Positions 6,900 through 15,693 are shown, numbered from the stretch's first letter. The stretch is 32,170 nucleotides of DNA from CAZUMJ01 sp964621605 (GCA_964621605.1 CAZUMJ010000034.1:1-32170), one strand, 5' to 3'. A program made the numbers and translations. The notes: a model not told the origin generated them from the sequence alone.

Positions 6900-8557
6900 C
6901 GATCCCCGCCCCAGACGCGCTCACCGCCAGCCCCGCGTGGGAAGCGCTCGAGAAGCACCACAGCGAGATGGCGCACACGACCCTGCGCGAGCTGTTCGCC
7001 GCCGACCCCGCACGCGGCACCGCACTCGTCGCTACGGGCGCCGGCCTCACCCTCGACTACTCGAAGAACGCCATCACGGCCCAAACCATCGACCTCTTGG
7101 TGGGGCTCGCCGAGCAGGCCGGGCTCACCGAGCGCATCGCCGCGATGCGCAGCGGTGCGCACGTGAACACGTCCGAGAACCGACCTGCGCTCCACACCGC
7201 GCTCCGTCTTCCCAGAGGCAGCTCGTTGGTGGTCGACGGCGTGGACGTCGTCGCCGAGGTGCACGCCGTGCTCGACCGCATGGGCAGGTTCGCCCGAGCG
7301 GTGCGCGACGGCTCTTGGCGAGGGCACGCGGGCGACACGATCACCGCCGTCGTCAACGTGGGCATCGGCGGCTCAGACCTCGGTCCGGCGATGGCCTACG
7401 AGGCGCTCCGCGCAGACAGCCGACGCGACCTGACCTTCCGCTTCGTGTCGAACATCGACGGCACTGCGTTCGCGGAGGCCACCCGCGACCTCGACCCGCG
7501 ACGCACCCTGTTCGTGATCTCCTCGAAGACCTTCACCACCCTCGAGACCCTCACCAACGCCCGCACCGCGCGCGCCTGGGTGCTCGACGCGTACGGCGGT
7601 GACACCGCCGCGGTTGCCCGCCACTTCGTCGCGGTCTCGACGAACGCCGCCGAGGTGGCCAACTTCGGCATCGACACCCAGAACATGTTCGAGTTCTGGG
7701 ATTGGGTCGGGGGCCGCTACTCGCTCGACTCGGCCATCGGCCTCTCGCTCATGGTTGCGATCGGCCCCGAGGCCTTCGGCGAGCTGCTCGCCGGCATGCA
7801 CGAGATGGACGAGCACTTCGCGACGGCACCCCTGCACGCAAACCTGCCGGCGCTCCTCGGCCTGATCGGCGTGTGGCACCTGAACCTCTCCGGTGCCGAG
7901 AGCCAAGCGGTCCTCCCCTACGACCAGAACCTCCATCGCTTCCCGGCATACCTCCAGCAGCTCGAGATGGAGAGCAACGGCAAGCACGTGGGTCTGCACG
8001 GCGGACCGATCGATCACCACACCGCGCCGGTCATCTGGGGCGAGCCGGGCACCAACGGGCAGCACGCGTTCTACCAACTGCTCCACCAAGGCACCCGCCT
8101 CGTGCCGTGCGACTTCATCGGATTCTGTCGAAGCCGCAACCCGATCGGCGATCACCACGATCAGCTGATGGCGAACCTGTTCGCACAGACCGAAGCGCTG
8201 GCGTTCGGCCGCACGGCCGACGAGGTCGCCGCCGCCGTTGGTGGCGACCCCTCCCAGATCGCGCACCGCGTGTGCGTCGGGAACCGACCGTCGAACACGA
8301 TCGTGGCCGACGAGCTCACCCCACGAACGCTCGGCGCACTGATCGCGCTCTACGAGCACAAGGTCTTCACCCAGGGGGTCGTCTGGGGCATCGACTCGTT
8401 CGACCAGTGGGGCGTCGAGCTCGGCAAGCACTTGGCGCAGCGCATCATCGAAGAGCTCCAACCCACCGGCCGGCCCGACCCGTCACGTCACGACTCGTCC
8501 ACCAATGCGCTCATCTCGCACTACCTGGAGCGCCGAACGGCCCCGCCGACTCGCTGA
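6896..8557 (+). CDS. pgi: Glucose-6-phosphate isomerase
   Basis: Pgi interconverts glucose 6-phosphate and fructose 6-phosphate. From GTG 6896 (VTIPAPDALTASPAW) the protein has 553 residues, the usual size of the long bacterial form. Recognisable blocks are NRPALHTALR (95-104), the phosphate-binding GIGGSDLGP (156-164), the SIS core ISSKTFTTLET, and the signature region GEPGTNGQHAFYQLLHQGT with the catalytic glutamate. GTG overlaps the zwf stop as GTGA, and AGGAG lies 7 nt upstream. The frame is open about 1 kb upstream inside zwf, which is not real. Together with gnd and zwf it lets fructose 6-phosphate be recycled into the oxidative pentose phosphate branch. Confidence 0.97.
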   Translation: MTIPAPDALTASPAWEALEKHHSEMAHTTLRELFAADPARGTALVATGAGLTLDYSKNAITAQTIDLLVGLAEQAGLTERIAAMRSGAHVNTSENRPALHTALRLPRGSSLVVDGVDVVAEVHAVLDRMGRFARAVRDGSWRGHAGDTITAVVNVGIGGSDLGPAMAYEALRADSRRDLTFRFVSNIDGTAFAEATRDLDPRRTLFVISSKTFTTLETLTNARTARAWVLDAYGGDTAAVARHFVAVSTNAAEVANFGIDTQNMFEFWDWVGGRYSLDSAIGLSLMVAIGPEAFGELLAGMHEMDEHFATAPLHANLPALLGLIGVWHLNLSGAESQAVLPYDQNLHRFPAYLQQLEMESNGKHVGLHGGPIDHHTAPVIWGEPGTNGQHAFYQLLHQGTRLVPCDFIGFCRSRNPIGDHHDQLMANLFAQTEALAFGRTADEVAAAVGGDPSQIAHRVCVGNRPSNTIVADELTPRTLGALIALYEHKVFTQGVVWGIDSFDQWGVELGKHLAQRIIEELQPTGRPDPSRHDSSTNALISHYLERRTAPPTR

Positions 8558-8600
8558 GCACCCAAACCGCTGCCCACGAGCCGTCGGTCGGGCATGCGAT

Positions 8601-10244
8601 CTATGGCCCCGGCGATGTGACGTGCTCGACCGCCCAGTCGCGACCGGACGCGACCACTTGGTGGCGCAGGCCGTGCAGGTACTCGACACGAGGGAACAGC
8701 ACACCCTCGGCGGGGAGGTACGTCGACAGCCCCGCGCCCACGAACGTCACGACGTAGATGCCCTGCGGCGTCTCGGCAACCTCTTCGCGAAAGGCTGCGA
8801 GCTGCTCGGCCGGCGTGCGCGGATCGAACAGGACCCGCTGCTGCGGGAGCAACTTCACCGTGCGGCGTGTGTAGAACCAGACCACGTCGGGTTGGTTGCT
8901 CCACACGTCGGCGCCCGGCGGAAGCACCCGGTCGACCGCCGCGACCCGGTCGTGCCACGCAACGGTGCTGTAGTCGCGGCGCGGCGCGGAGCCGGCGATC
9001 CACATGCCGTGGAAGTCAGCGAGCAGCCACACGCAGACCACCCCGGCCGCGGTCAGCATGCCAAGGGAGGGCAGCTTCGCCACCAGCGTGCGCCAGCGTG
9101 GCCCGACGGTGCGTCGAACCGCCACGGCGAGCGCCAGCGCCAGCGGGAACGCGACCCGGCTGTAGACCCGAGCGTCCATCGACACCCACACCCACAGCGA
9201 AGATCCGACGAGCAGCAGGTACGAGACGCCGCCGAACACCACCAGTGCCACCGCCGAGCGCTCACCGTCGGGCTTCGCGTCGGCCCGGAGACGCCCGACC
9301 ACGGTGACCAGCACCAGTGGCACCGCCAGGACGAGCAGCACGAAGAGGAGGATGCGACCCGGTCCGCCGGCGATGCCCGGGAAGAACACGCCTGTCGTGA
9401 GCTGACCAACGGTGTTCAACATCCCTGAGAAGGTCACGTCCGACGGCACGCGCGGGCCCGCCGGATTGCCTGATCCGGCCAGGTTGCGCGCGACCCAGGC
9501 AAGCGTCGGCACCGCGACGACGACGCCGTACACGAACAGGCGACGGATCCGCTCACGCAAGGCTGCCGGGCCCACTGCAAGCAAGACGAGCGCCCCTGCA
9601 CCGGCCATCTGCCAGCCCGCATAGCTCGACAGCGCGGCGATCGACCCGCATCCGCCCGCCAGCAACAACCACCGCCACGGTGCCCGCTCGCCTTCGACTG
9701 TGCGCTCGAGCCCATAGAGCAGCCCGAGCATGGAGGTGATGAGGAGCGGGTCGGCCCATGCCCACGGGCTCGAAGCCGTCACCCCACCCATCCCCAGCGC
9801 CCACCCGCCAGCGAGCACCGCCGCGCCGAACGGGCCGAGGTGGAGGCGGCTGAGGCGCCAGCCGAGCGACGCGGAGATCGCGGCGAGCACTACCCCCGCA
9901 ACCTGCGCGACGCCCAGCAGGTGACCGCCGACGAGGAACGACAGCCCCGCGAGCAGCATCGGGTACGCGGGCGGGAAGACCTGCAGTGCCCGCATGTCGT
10001 AGGTCGTGAAACCGTGCCCGGTGCGAAGGTGCTCTGCGACAGACAGGTATTGCATGCTGTCCGGCGACAGCTTCGGCCCGCCACGGCCGCTGAGCGCGAT
10101 CGTGAGCGCGACTGCCAGCAACACGAAGACGGGCTCGGCGACGCGATCGACGAAGGCTGCGAAGCGAGGCCACTGCGACCTCGCGTGCGCCGCGGCGGCG
10201 TCGGTCGGCGCAGCGTCGGCCGCAGCGGAGCCCGTCATCAGCAC
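8601..10244 (-). CDS. Multi-pass membrane protein, GT-C/ArnT-like glycosyltransferase
   Basis: This 547-residue integral membrane protein has about ten or more hydrophobic segments. The first is at about residues 37-52 and the last at about 415-435; the C-terminal region of about 120 residues is soluble. The first extracytoplasmic loop contains LSPDSMQYLSVAEHL (59-73). The aspartate there sits where lipid-linked-sugar glycosyltransferases of the GT-C fold (ArnT, PMT, GT83-like) carry their catalytic acid. The likely role is transfer of a sugar from a polyprenyl-phosphate donor to an envelope acceptor; donor and acceptor are unknown. GTG 10244 lies 6 nt after TACCGT (10256-10251) with no Shine-Dalgarno sequence, so it may be leaderless; ATG 10238 is the alternative start. 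The gene converges on pgi, with 43 bp between the stops. Confidence 0.75.
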   Translation of the reverse strand: MLMTGSAAADAAPTDAAAAHARSQWPRFAAFVDRVAEPVFVLLAVALTIALSGRGGPKLSPDSMQYLSVAEHLRTGHGFTTYDMRALQVFPPAYPMLLAGLSFLVGGHLLGVAQVAGVVLAAISASLGWRLSRLHLGPFGAAVLAGGWALGMGGVTASSPWAWADPLLITSMLGLLYGLERTVEGERAPWRWLLLAGGCGSIAALSSYAGWQMAGAGALVLLAVGPAALRERIRRLFVYGVVVAVPTLAWVARNLAGSGNPAGPRVPSDVTFSGMLNTVGQLTTGVFFPGIAGGPGRILLFVLLVLAVPLVLVTVVGRLRADAKPDGERSAVALVVFGGVSYLLLVGSSLWVWVSMDARVYSRVAFPLALALAVAVRRTVGPRWRTLVAKLPSLGMLTAAGVVCVWLLADFHGMWIAGSAPRRDYSTVAWHDRVAAVDRVLPPGADVWSNQPDVVWFYTRRTVKLLPQQRVLFDPRTPAEQLAAFREEVAETPQGIYVVTFVGAGLSTYLPAEGVLFPRVEYLHGLRHQVVASGRDWAVEHVTSPGP

Positions 10245-10250
10245 GCCGAC

Positions 10251-10256
10251 ACGGTA
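10251..10256 (-). promoter_or_regulatory. Candidate -10 box, leaderless start of the glycosyltransferase gene
   Basis: On the minus strand TACCGT ends 6 nt before the GTG at 10244, the spacing of a -10 element to a transcription start. No convincing -35 box or ribosome binding site is seen. Confidence 0.42.
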
Positions 10257-10289
10257 GTTGGCGGCCGCCGCGACGCCGTGCCTCGCTGT

Positions 10290-10631
10290 CTACTCCGAAG
10301 GTGCTGCGGCACGCAGGGCGGCCCAGACGCGCCACCGGCGCACCGCCAGCAGCGCGTACAGCGCACCCAGCGCGCCGAGCCCGCCCCCGCCGATCGGATT
10401 CCAGACGATGGACAGCGTCAGCCCGGCGAGCAACACCGCCACCCCGATCGAGATGTCGATGATGAGCGGTGTGCGCCAATTGGGTGCGTGGATGAGGGCA
10501 ACGCGACGTTCTTGCTGGCCTGCGGCAACGTCGGCCACCTTGCCGATGGCCGTACGCGGCCCCGTCGCCTCCTTCTGCTCGGGCTTGCCAGCTGCCGCAT
10601 CGGGGCGGCGCGACGGACGGGACCGAGCCAT
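10290..10631 (-). CDS. Small membrane protein of unknown function
   Basis: From ATG 10631 (MARSRPSRRPDAAAGKPEQK) the protein has 113 residues. About 55 polar, basic N-terminal residues are followed by two adjoining hydrophobic segments at about 56-78 and 82-97 with a GGGGLG turn between them, then a short basic tail. I do not recognise the family. The frame stays open upstream inside recG, but that part is Arg/Pro-rich shadow. The gene lies 47 nt downstream of recG on the same strand and is probably cotranscribed with it. A GGAGG sits 17 nt before the ATG, too far to be a good binding site. The orientation of the two helices suggests a hairpin in the membrane with the basic N-terminus in the cytoplasm (inference). 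Confidence 0.7.
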   Translation of the reverse strand: MARSRPSRRPDAAAGKPEQKEATGPRTAIGKVADVAAGQQERRVALIHAPNWRTPLIIDISIGVAVLLAGLTLSIVWNPIGGGGLGALGALYALLAVRRWRVWAALRAAAPSE

Positions 10632-10678
10632 GCGCCCAGTCTCGCCGACCTCCGGGGTTCGGCGCGAACTCCGCGCGT

Positions 10679-12826
10679 TCAGCTCTTGAGGAGGAATGCG
10701 GCGTCGTCCTCGCCGAGCAGCAGGTCGATCTCTTCGGCGAGCAGCGGATGCGCCGCGAGCGACGGGTCGTCCCCCACCAACTCGAACGCATCGGCTCGGG
10801 CACGTGCCACCCATTCGCGGTCTCGACGCAACGACGCCAGCTTGAGGTCGTTGCGCCCCTTCTGACGTTCGCCCATGAGGGTCCCCTCGCCGCGCAGGTC
10901 GAGGTCGACCTCGGCGAGCGCGAACCCGTCGGTCGTGCGCACGAGCGCCTCGAGGCGAGCCTCGCCGTCGGGTGTGGTGGCGTCGGCAACCAGGTAGCAC
11001 CACGAGCGCTCGGCGCCACGTCCGACACGGCCCCGCAACTGGTGGAGCTGGGCGATGCCGAAGCGGTCCGCGTCGAGGATCACCATGACCGTCGCGTTCG
11101 GCACGTCGACGCCCACCTCGATGACCGTGGTGGCGACCACTGCGTCGAGCGTGCCGTCTCGGAACGCGGACATGACGGCGTCCTTCTCGGCCGGGGGCAG
11201 GCGCCCGTGAAGAAGCCCCACCCGCAGGCCGTCGAGGGGGCCGTCGGGCGCGATCAGACGTGCGTAGGTCGCCTCGGCGGACTGCGCGTCGAGCTTCTCT
11301 GACTCTTCGATGAGCGGGCACACGACATATGCCTGGCGCCCCGCCGCGATCTCGTCACGCACCCGCTGCCATGCTTCGCCCTCGGCGTCGGCGGTCACCC
11401 AGCGGGTCCGCACCGGGGTACGCCCGGGTGGCAGCTCGTCGAGCACCGACACGTCGAGGTCGCCGTAGACCGTCATGGCGGCCGTGCGCGGGATCGGCGT
11501 GGCGGTCATCACCAGCACGTCGGGCGTGGCGCCGTCGGCAGCCTTGGCCCGCAGCGCGGCGCGCTGCTCGACGCCGAAGCGGTGCTGCTCGTCAATGACG
11601 ACCACCCCGAGCGACCTGAACGCGACGGCGTCCTGGATGAGCGCGTGCGTCCCGACCACGAGGTCGACGGTCCCGTCGGCCAAGCCGGCGAGGATGCGTC
11701 GACGGTCGGCGGCCCCCACGCGGTTCGTGAGCAGCTCCGTGCGCAACGGCCGCTCGCCGAACAGCGAGGCCCCGCCGTCGTCGAGCGTGAAGCCATCGAG
11801 CAGCACCCGTAGGCCGGCGTCGTGCTGCTCGGCGAGCACTTCAGTCGGTGCCATCAACGCGCCCTGGTGCCCGCTGCGCACCGCGGTCAACAGCGCGCTC
11901 ACCGCGACGACCGTCTTGCCGGCACCCACGTCGCCCTGCAACAGGCGATGCATGGGATGGGATGCGGCCAGGTCGGCGGCGATCTCGTCGATGGCACGCC
12001 GCTGCGCGCCGGTCAGCGGGAACGGCAGCCGCTCGTGGAAGCGCGCCACCAGGTCGGGGCGGTCGGGGTCGGGGCCCACGACGTGCGCCACGCCGACGGT
12101 GGTGCGCTCGAGCTCCCGCTTGCGTCGGACGAGCGCCACCTGGACGCGCAGCAGTTCGTCGTACACCAGCCGAGCCCGTGCCCGCGCCTGGTCGCCCATC
12201 GAGTCGGGCAGGTGGATGGCATGGAAGGCGGTCGTCCGGTCGACGAGCCCGTGGCGGGTGAGCAGCTCCGCTGGGACCGCCTCGGCGAACTCGCCGGCGC
12301 GTTCCAACGCCTCGGTCACCCAGCGCGAAAAGTCCCAGGTGGTGAGGCGCTCCTTCTCTGACTGGGGGTACATCGCGATCACCCGGCCGGTGCGGTCGCC
12401 AACCAGGTCCACCACGGGGTTCGAGAGCTGCAGGCTCCCTCGGTAGTCGCCGACCTTGCCGAACAGCGCGCACTGGGTGCCGACGGGGAGCTGGCGTTCC
12501 CGCCAACCCTGGTTGAAGAAGCTCACCGCAAGCGTGCCGGACTCGTCGCCGACCACCGCGCTCACCAGCACCTTCGGCGGCCGGCCCCGTGTGCGCCGTG
12601 ACGAGATGCGCCGCACGGTGGCGATCACCATCGCCTCCTCGCCGACGCGCAGGTCACGAATGAGCTGACGCTTCCCACGATCGACGTAGCGGCGCGGATA
12701 GTGGGTGAGCAGGTCGAGCACCGACTCGATCTCGAACGCACGACCCAGCGCCGCAGCGCTGCGGTCGCCGACCCCACGCAGCTCGGTCACCGGGATGCCC
12801 GCCAACCGGGCGAGGTGGCGCGCCAC
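10679..12826 (-). CDS. recG: ATP-dependent DNA helicase RecG
   Basis: RecG remodels stalled replication forks and Holliday junctions. The protein has 715 residues from GTG 12826. An N-terminal wedge/OB-fold region (about 60-150) precedes the superfamily 2 helicase core: Walker A GDVGAGKT (298-305), DEQH box (412-415) and motif III region TATPIPRT (441-448). The C-terminal helicase block includes TTVIEVGVDVPNATVM and QLHQLRGRVGRG, followed by the RecG-type GEGTLMGERQKGRNDLKLASL. The GTG lies one base after the stop of the DUF2332 gene, with GGGAGG in front. The neighbourhood (FakA-like protein upstream, rsmD/coaD nearby) is the standard actinobacterial setting. Confidence 0.97.
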   Translation of the reverse strand: MARHLARLAGIPVTELRGVGDRSAAALGRAFEIESVLDLLTHYPRRYVDRGKRQLIRDLRVGEEAMVIATVRRISSRRTRGRPPKVLVSAVVGDESGTLAVSFFNQGWRERQLPVGTQCALFGKVGDYRGSLQLSNPVVDLVGDRTGRVIAMYPQSEKERLTTWDFSRWVTEALERAGEFAEAVPAELLTRHGLVDRTTAFHAIHLPDSMGDQARARARLVYDELLRVQVALVRRKRELERTTVGVAHVVGPDPDRPDLVARFHERLPFPLTGAQRRAIDEIAADLAASHPMHRLLQGDVGAGKTVVAVSALLTAVRSGHQGALMAPTEVLAEQHDAGLRVLLDGFTLDDGGASLFGERPLRTELLTNRVGAADRRRILAGLADGTVDLVVGTHALIQDAVAFRSLGVVVIDEQHRFGVEQRAALRAKAADGATPDVLVMTATPIPRTAAMTVYGDLDVSVLDELPPGRTPVRTRWVTADAEGEAWQRVRDEIAAGRQAYVVCPLIEESEKLDAQSAEATYARLIAPDGPLDGLRVGLLHGRLPPAEKDAVMSAFRDGTLDAVVATTVIEVGVDVPNATVMVILDADRFGIAQLHQLRGRVGRGAERSWCYLVADATTPDGEARLEALVRTTDGFALAEVDLDLRGEGTLMGERQKGRNDLKLASLRRDREWVARARADAFELVGDDPSLAAHPLLAEEIDLLLGEDDAAFLLKS

Positions 12827-12827
12827 G

Positions 12828-13931
12828 TCACACCTCCCAGGTCAGGAACGCGCCGTGAGGGTGCGCCCAGCCGAGCGCGCGCGGCTGCTGCTCGACCCCG
12901 TGGCGCCACGTGCGCAGCCCGAGCACCGTCTCGGGGGTGGCTTCCTCGTCGCCGGGCGCGAGCGTCGGCGGGTCGATGCCGGGCACGCACCGCGGGGCCT
13001 CCGCCGACAGCCACGACACCGGCCGGCCCGATGCCGCCGCTCGGGCGAGCACCTCGGCCAGCTCGGGGCGCCGCTCCCGTTCGACGTACGTGAGCGCCCA
13101 CCCGTGGAACACGACCAGGTGGGTGGCCGGCTGCAACTGGTCGATGACCCCGGGGAGCGCCTCGATGAAGTCACCGGCCACGACCGACGGCGGATCGTCA
13201 CGAAGCAGCGCCACCGCGGCGCGGAAGCGGTCGATCCGCTCGGGTTGGTCCGGCCACAGGCACGCCTCCAGCCAGCGCAGCGCGGCCAGGTCGTCCAGCG
13301 ACACCGGGGCGAGGTCGATGCCGACGCGCTCCACGATCGCCGGCGACGGCGGGTACACCCACGTCGGCGGGAACCGGGTGCCGGACACGTCGGCGTGCAG
13401 GTGCACGCTCGAAGCCGGGTTGCCCGAGACGGCGCCCCCGACGTCGCAGCGGTACCGCTCCAGACCCAACAGCAACCCGGCGCTGCTCCCCAGCTCGACG
13501 ACGCTCATGGGAAGGGTGGGTTCGGAGGCGGCGACGTGGGCGAACATCGGTGCGAGCAGCGCGACGCGGTTCACCTCGTTGGTCTGGGTGGATCGGGTGG
13601 CGACGAGCTGGCGTATCTCCGCCTCGTGTGCCTCACAGAACGCAGTGAAGGCCGGGTAGGGGTCGCCCGGCGCCAGCTCGGCCGGCGGCGTGACAGACGG
13701 GTAGTAGCGGGCCAGTGGCTCGTCGGGGTGGGCGAGCACCACGGCGTGCACCGCCGCCAGCAGCAGGACGGGCCGCGCCTGGCCGGGCTGGGCGTCGAGC
13801 AGGAAGCCGGCACGGACGGGATCGTCCGTGAGCCCTTCGACGAGTCGCCGGTAGAGGGGCAGGTGGGGGATGCTCGCCCCGAAGAACCGGAGGTGACCGA
13901 GGATCTTGTCGAGGTCGGCCTCACCCGACAC
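12828..13931 (-). CDS. DUF2332-family protein
   Basis: This 367-residue protein is recognisable as DUF2332 by the block TQTNEVNR (115-122) followed by VVELGSSAGLLLGLERY (144-160) and the late WAL/HWHG-type segment FHGWALTYV. The ELGSSAGL stretch looks like a Rossmann glycine loop (motif I of SAM-dependent methyltransferases), but no catalytic motif is evident and the family function is not established. ATG 13931 is 3 nt after the FakA-like stop, and the 3' end is 1 nt before recG, so it is coupled within that operon. The gene has normal high-GC codon use. Its presence between fakA-like and recG is not part of the widely conserved order. Confidence 0.85.
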   Translation of the reverse strand: MSGEADLDKILGHLRFFGASIPHLPLYRRLVEGLTDDPVRAGFLLDAQPGQARPVLLLAAVHAVVLAHPDEPLARYYPSVTPPAELAPGDPYPAFTAFCEAHEAEIRQLVATRSTQTNEVNRVALLAPMFAHVAASEPTLPMSVVELGSSAGLLLGLERYRCDVGGAVSGNPASSVHLHADVSGTRFPPTWVYPPSPAIVERVGIDLAPVSLDDLAALRWLEACLWPDQPERIDRFRAAVALLRDDPPSVVAGDFIEALPGVIDQLQPATHLVVFHGWALTYVERERRPELAEVLARAAASGRPVSWLSAEAPRCVPGIDPPTLAPGDEEATPETVLGLRTWRHGVEQQPRALGWAHPHGAFLTWEV

Positions 13932-13934
13932 CGG

Positions 13935-15611
13935 CTACTCGATCCCGACGAGGTACGGGTAGAGAGGTTGGCCCCCGTGGTGCACCTCGACCGCCACGTC
14001 GGGGTGGTGCTCGTCGAGCCATGCGGTGATGCGGCGGGTGTCGGCGACCGACGCGCCCTCGCCTTCGATGAGGGTCACGATCTCGTGGTCGTCGCGGACG
14101 AGCACATCGAGCAGACGACACGCCGCGGCCGTGAGCGACTGCTCCACCGCCTCGATCCCGCTGCGCGAGATGCCCAGCCAGTCGCCTTCCTTGATGGGCC
14201 CGACGTCGCAGCTCGAGTCGCGCACGGCGCGGGTGAGCTCGCCTGCGGTGACGCTCGCCGCTCCCGCTCCCATCTCGTCCCGGTTGGTGTCGGCGTCCGC
14301 ATGCGGGTCGTAGGCGACCAGGGCGGCAAAACCTTCGCTCACCCCCCGGGTTGGCACGACGCGCACCGTCTTGGACGTGTGCTCCGCCACCTGCTGCGCC
14401 ACCGGGATGATGTTGCCGTTGTTGGGGAGGATCACGACCGCGTCCGACGGGCATGCCTCGACCGCCTCGAGGAGCTGCGCGGTGGACGGGTTCATCGACT
14501 GGCCGCCGGCCACCACCTGCTGCACGCCGAGCGAGTGGAAGATGCGGCGGACGCCATCGCCGACCGAGACGGCCACCACGGCGGTGGCGACGGGGGTTGT
14601 GGCCACCGGCGAAACCTCGGGCGCCTCCGGTGCGCCTTCACGCACCCAACGCTCCTCCTCCACCTGCTCGAGCAGGTCGGTCACCCGGATGTTGCGCGGC
14701 CGCCCGCAGTCGAGCGCCGCCTCGACCGCGGCGCCGATGTCGTCGGTGTGGATGTGGCAGTTCCAGATCCCGTCCCCGCCGACGACCACGATGGAGTCGC
14801 CGATGCCCGCCCAGACGTCCTTGAACGCGGGGATGGTGTCGTCAGGGGCTTCCAGGAAATACATGACCTCGTAGCGCAGATCGCCGACCCCGCCCTCGCC
14901 GTGTCCGTCACCGTGACCGTGCCCGCCGTGCCCGCCGTGCCCGCCGCCAGCCGGCATCGGCAGCTCGTCGAGCTCCGGCGCCTCCGGCAATGACCGGCCG
15001 TCGGCGATGTGCAGTGCACCGTCGAGCAGGAAGAGGAACCCGGTCCCCCCGGCGTCGACGACTCCTGCCTCGGCGAGCACGGGAAGCAGTTCGGGCGTGC
15101 GTGCGAGGGCGTCATGCCCTGCCGCGTGTGCGACCTCGAGCACCTCGACGAGATCCGCACCCTGCCCTGCCCGCCCCTGCGCAGCTTCGGCGGCGGCACG
15201 CACCACGGTGAGGATCGTCCCCTCGACCGGTCGCATCACGGCGCCGTATGCGGCAGTGGATGCAGCTGCCAGCGCCTCCGCGAACCCCGATCCGTCGAGA
15301 CCGTCCGGGCGTTCACGAGCCACGCCGGCGATGCCACGCAACACCTGCGAGAGGATGACCCCTGAGTTGCCACGGGCACCCATGAGCGATCCGTGGCTGA
15401 TCGCCCCGCACACGGCACCCAACTCCTCGGGAACGTCAGCCAACTCGGCGACGACCGATTCGAGCGTGAGGGCCATGTTCGTTCCCGTGTCGCCGTCGGG
15501 TACGGGGTAGACGTTGAGGCGGTCGACGACGTGTTGGTGTGCACGGAGCGCGTCCCGGAAGCTCTCGACCACGTGCCGAAGGTCGCTGGCGGTGAGTCGT
15601 TCGAGCCTCAT
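13935..15611 (-). CDS. DAK2/DhaL-domain protein, FakA-like fatty acid kinase subunit
   Basis: The 558-residue protein has the FakA/YloV architecture. The N-terminal DhaL (DAK2) nucleotide-binding domain covers about residues 10-205, with the magnesium-binding motif VYPVPDGDTGTNM at 34-46 and HGSLMGARGNSGVILSQ at 73-89. A middle and C-terminal FakA domain follows from about 245. FakA phosphorylates fatty acids bound by a DegV-type FakB; no FakB gene is in the window, so the substrate is inferred. The two domains are joined by a Gly/His linker (222-241) with five histidines. ATG 15611 lies 8 nt after TACCAT (15625-15620) and has no Shine-Dalgarno sequence, so it may be leaderless. It is the first gene of the run with DUF2332 and recG. 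Confidence 0.9.
   Translation of the reverse strand: MRLERLTASDLRHVVESFRDALRAHQHVVDRLNVYPVPDGDTGTNMALTLESVVAELADVPEELGAVCGAISHGSLMGARGNSGVILSQVLRGIAGVARERPDGLDGSGFAEALAAASTAAYGAVMRPVEGTILTVVRAAAEAAQGRAGQGADLVEVLEVAHAAGHDALARTPELLPVLAEAGVVDAGGTGFLFLLDGALHIADGRSLPEAPELDELPMPAGGGHGGHGGHGHGDGHGEGGVGDLRYEVMYFLEAPDDTIPAFKDVWAGIGDSIVVVGGDGIWNCHIHTDDIGAAVEAALDCGRPRNIRVTDLLEQVEEERWVREGAPEAPEVSPVATTPVATAVVAVSVGDGVRRIFHSLGVQQVVAGGQSMNPSTAQLLEAVEACPSDAVVILPNNGNIIPVAQQVAEHTSKTVRVVPTRGVSEGFAALVAYDPHADADTNRDEMGAGAASVTAGELTRAVRDSSCDVGPIKEGDWLGISRSGIEAVEQSLTAAACRLLDVLVRDDHEIVTLIEGEGASVADTRRITAWLDEHHPDVAVEVHHGGQPLYPYLVGIE
14889..14948 (-). repeat. Gly/His low-complexity linker segment in the FakA-like gene
   Basis: Codons 222-241 encode an almost pure Gly/His stretch with histidines at 225, 228, 231, 233 and 237. 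The DNA contains short tandem copies of GCCGTGCCC. It lies at the boundary between the DhaL and FakA C-terminal domains. Confidence 0.85.
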
Positions 15612-15619
15612 GGGCGCCG

Positions 15620-15625
15620 ATGGTA
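15620..15625 (-). promoter_or_regulatory. Candidate -10 box, leaderless start of the FakA-like gene
   Basis: On the minus strand TACCAT ends 8 nt before ATG 15611. There is no purine-rich ribosome binding site between them and no clear -35 box. Confidence 0.42.
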
Positions 15626-15687
15626 GTGAGCGGCGGCCCCGAGAGAGACCACGCGCGCAGCGTCACACGCCACCACGGCGCGGCCGG

Positions 15688-15693
15688 TACATT
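15688..15693 (+). promoter_or_regulatory. Candidate -10 box for the CpaE-like gene
   Basis: TACATT lies 42 nt before ATG 15736 in the 124-bp divergent gap between the FakA-like and CpaE-like genes. A start near 15700 would leave a leader of about 35 nt. No good -35 box is present. Confidence 0.38.

Noticed and set aside
8558..8600. Terminator between pgi and the glycosyltransferase gene
   Set aside because: No inverted repeat of useful length was found in the 43-bp convergent gap.
14900..14950. CRISPR-like repeats
   Set aside because: The repeats are 9-bp in-frame codons for Gly/His inside a gene, with no spacers.
12705..14993. Plus-strand open frame of 762 codons opposite recG, DUF2332 and FakA-like genes
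   Set aside because: Antisense to three genes with clear families; composition typical of a GC artefact.
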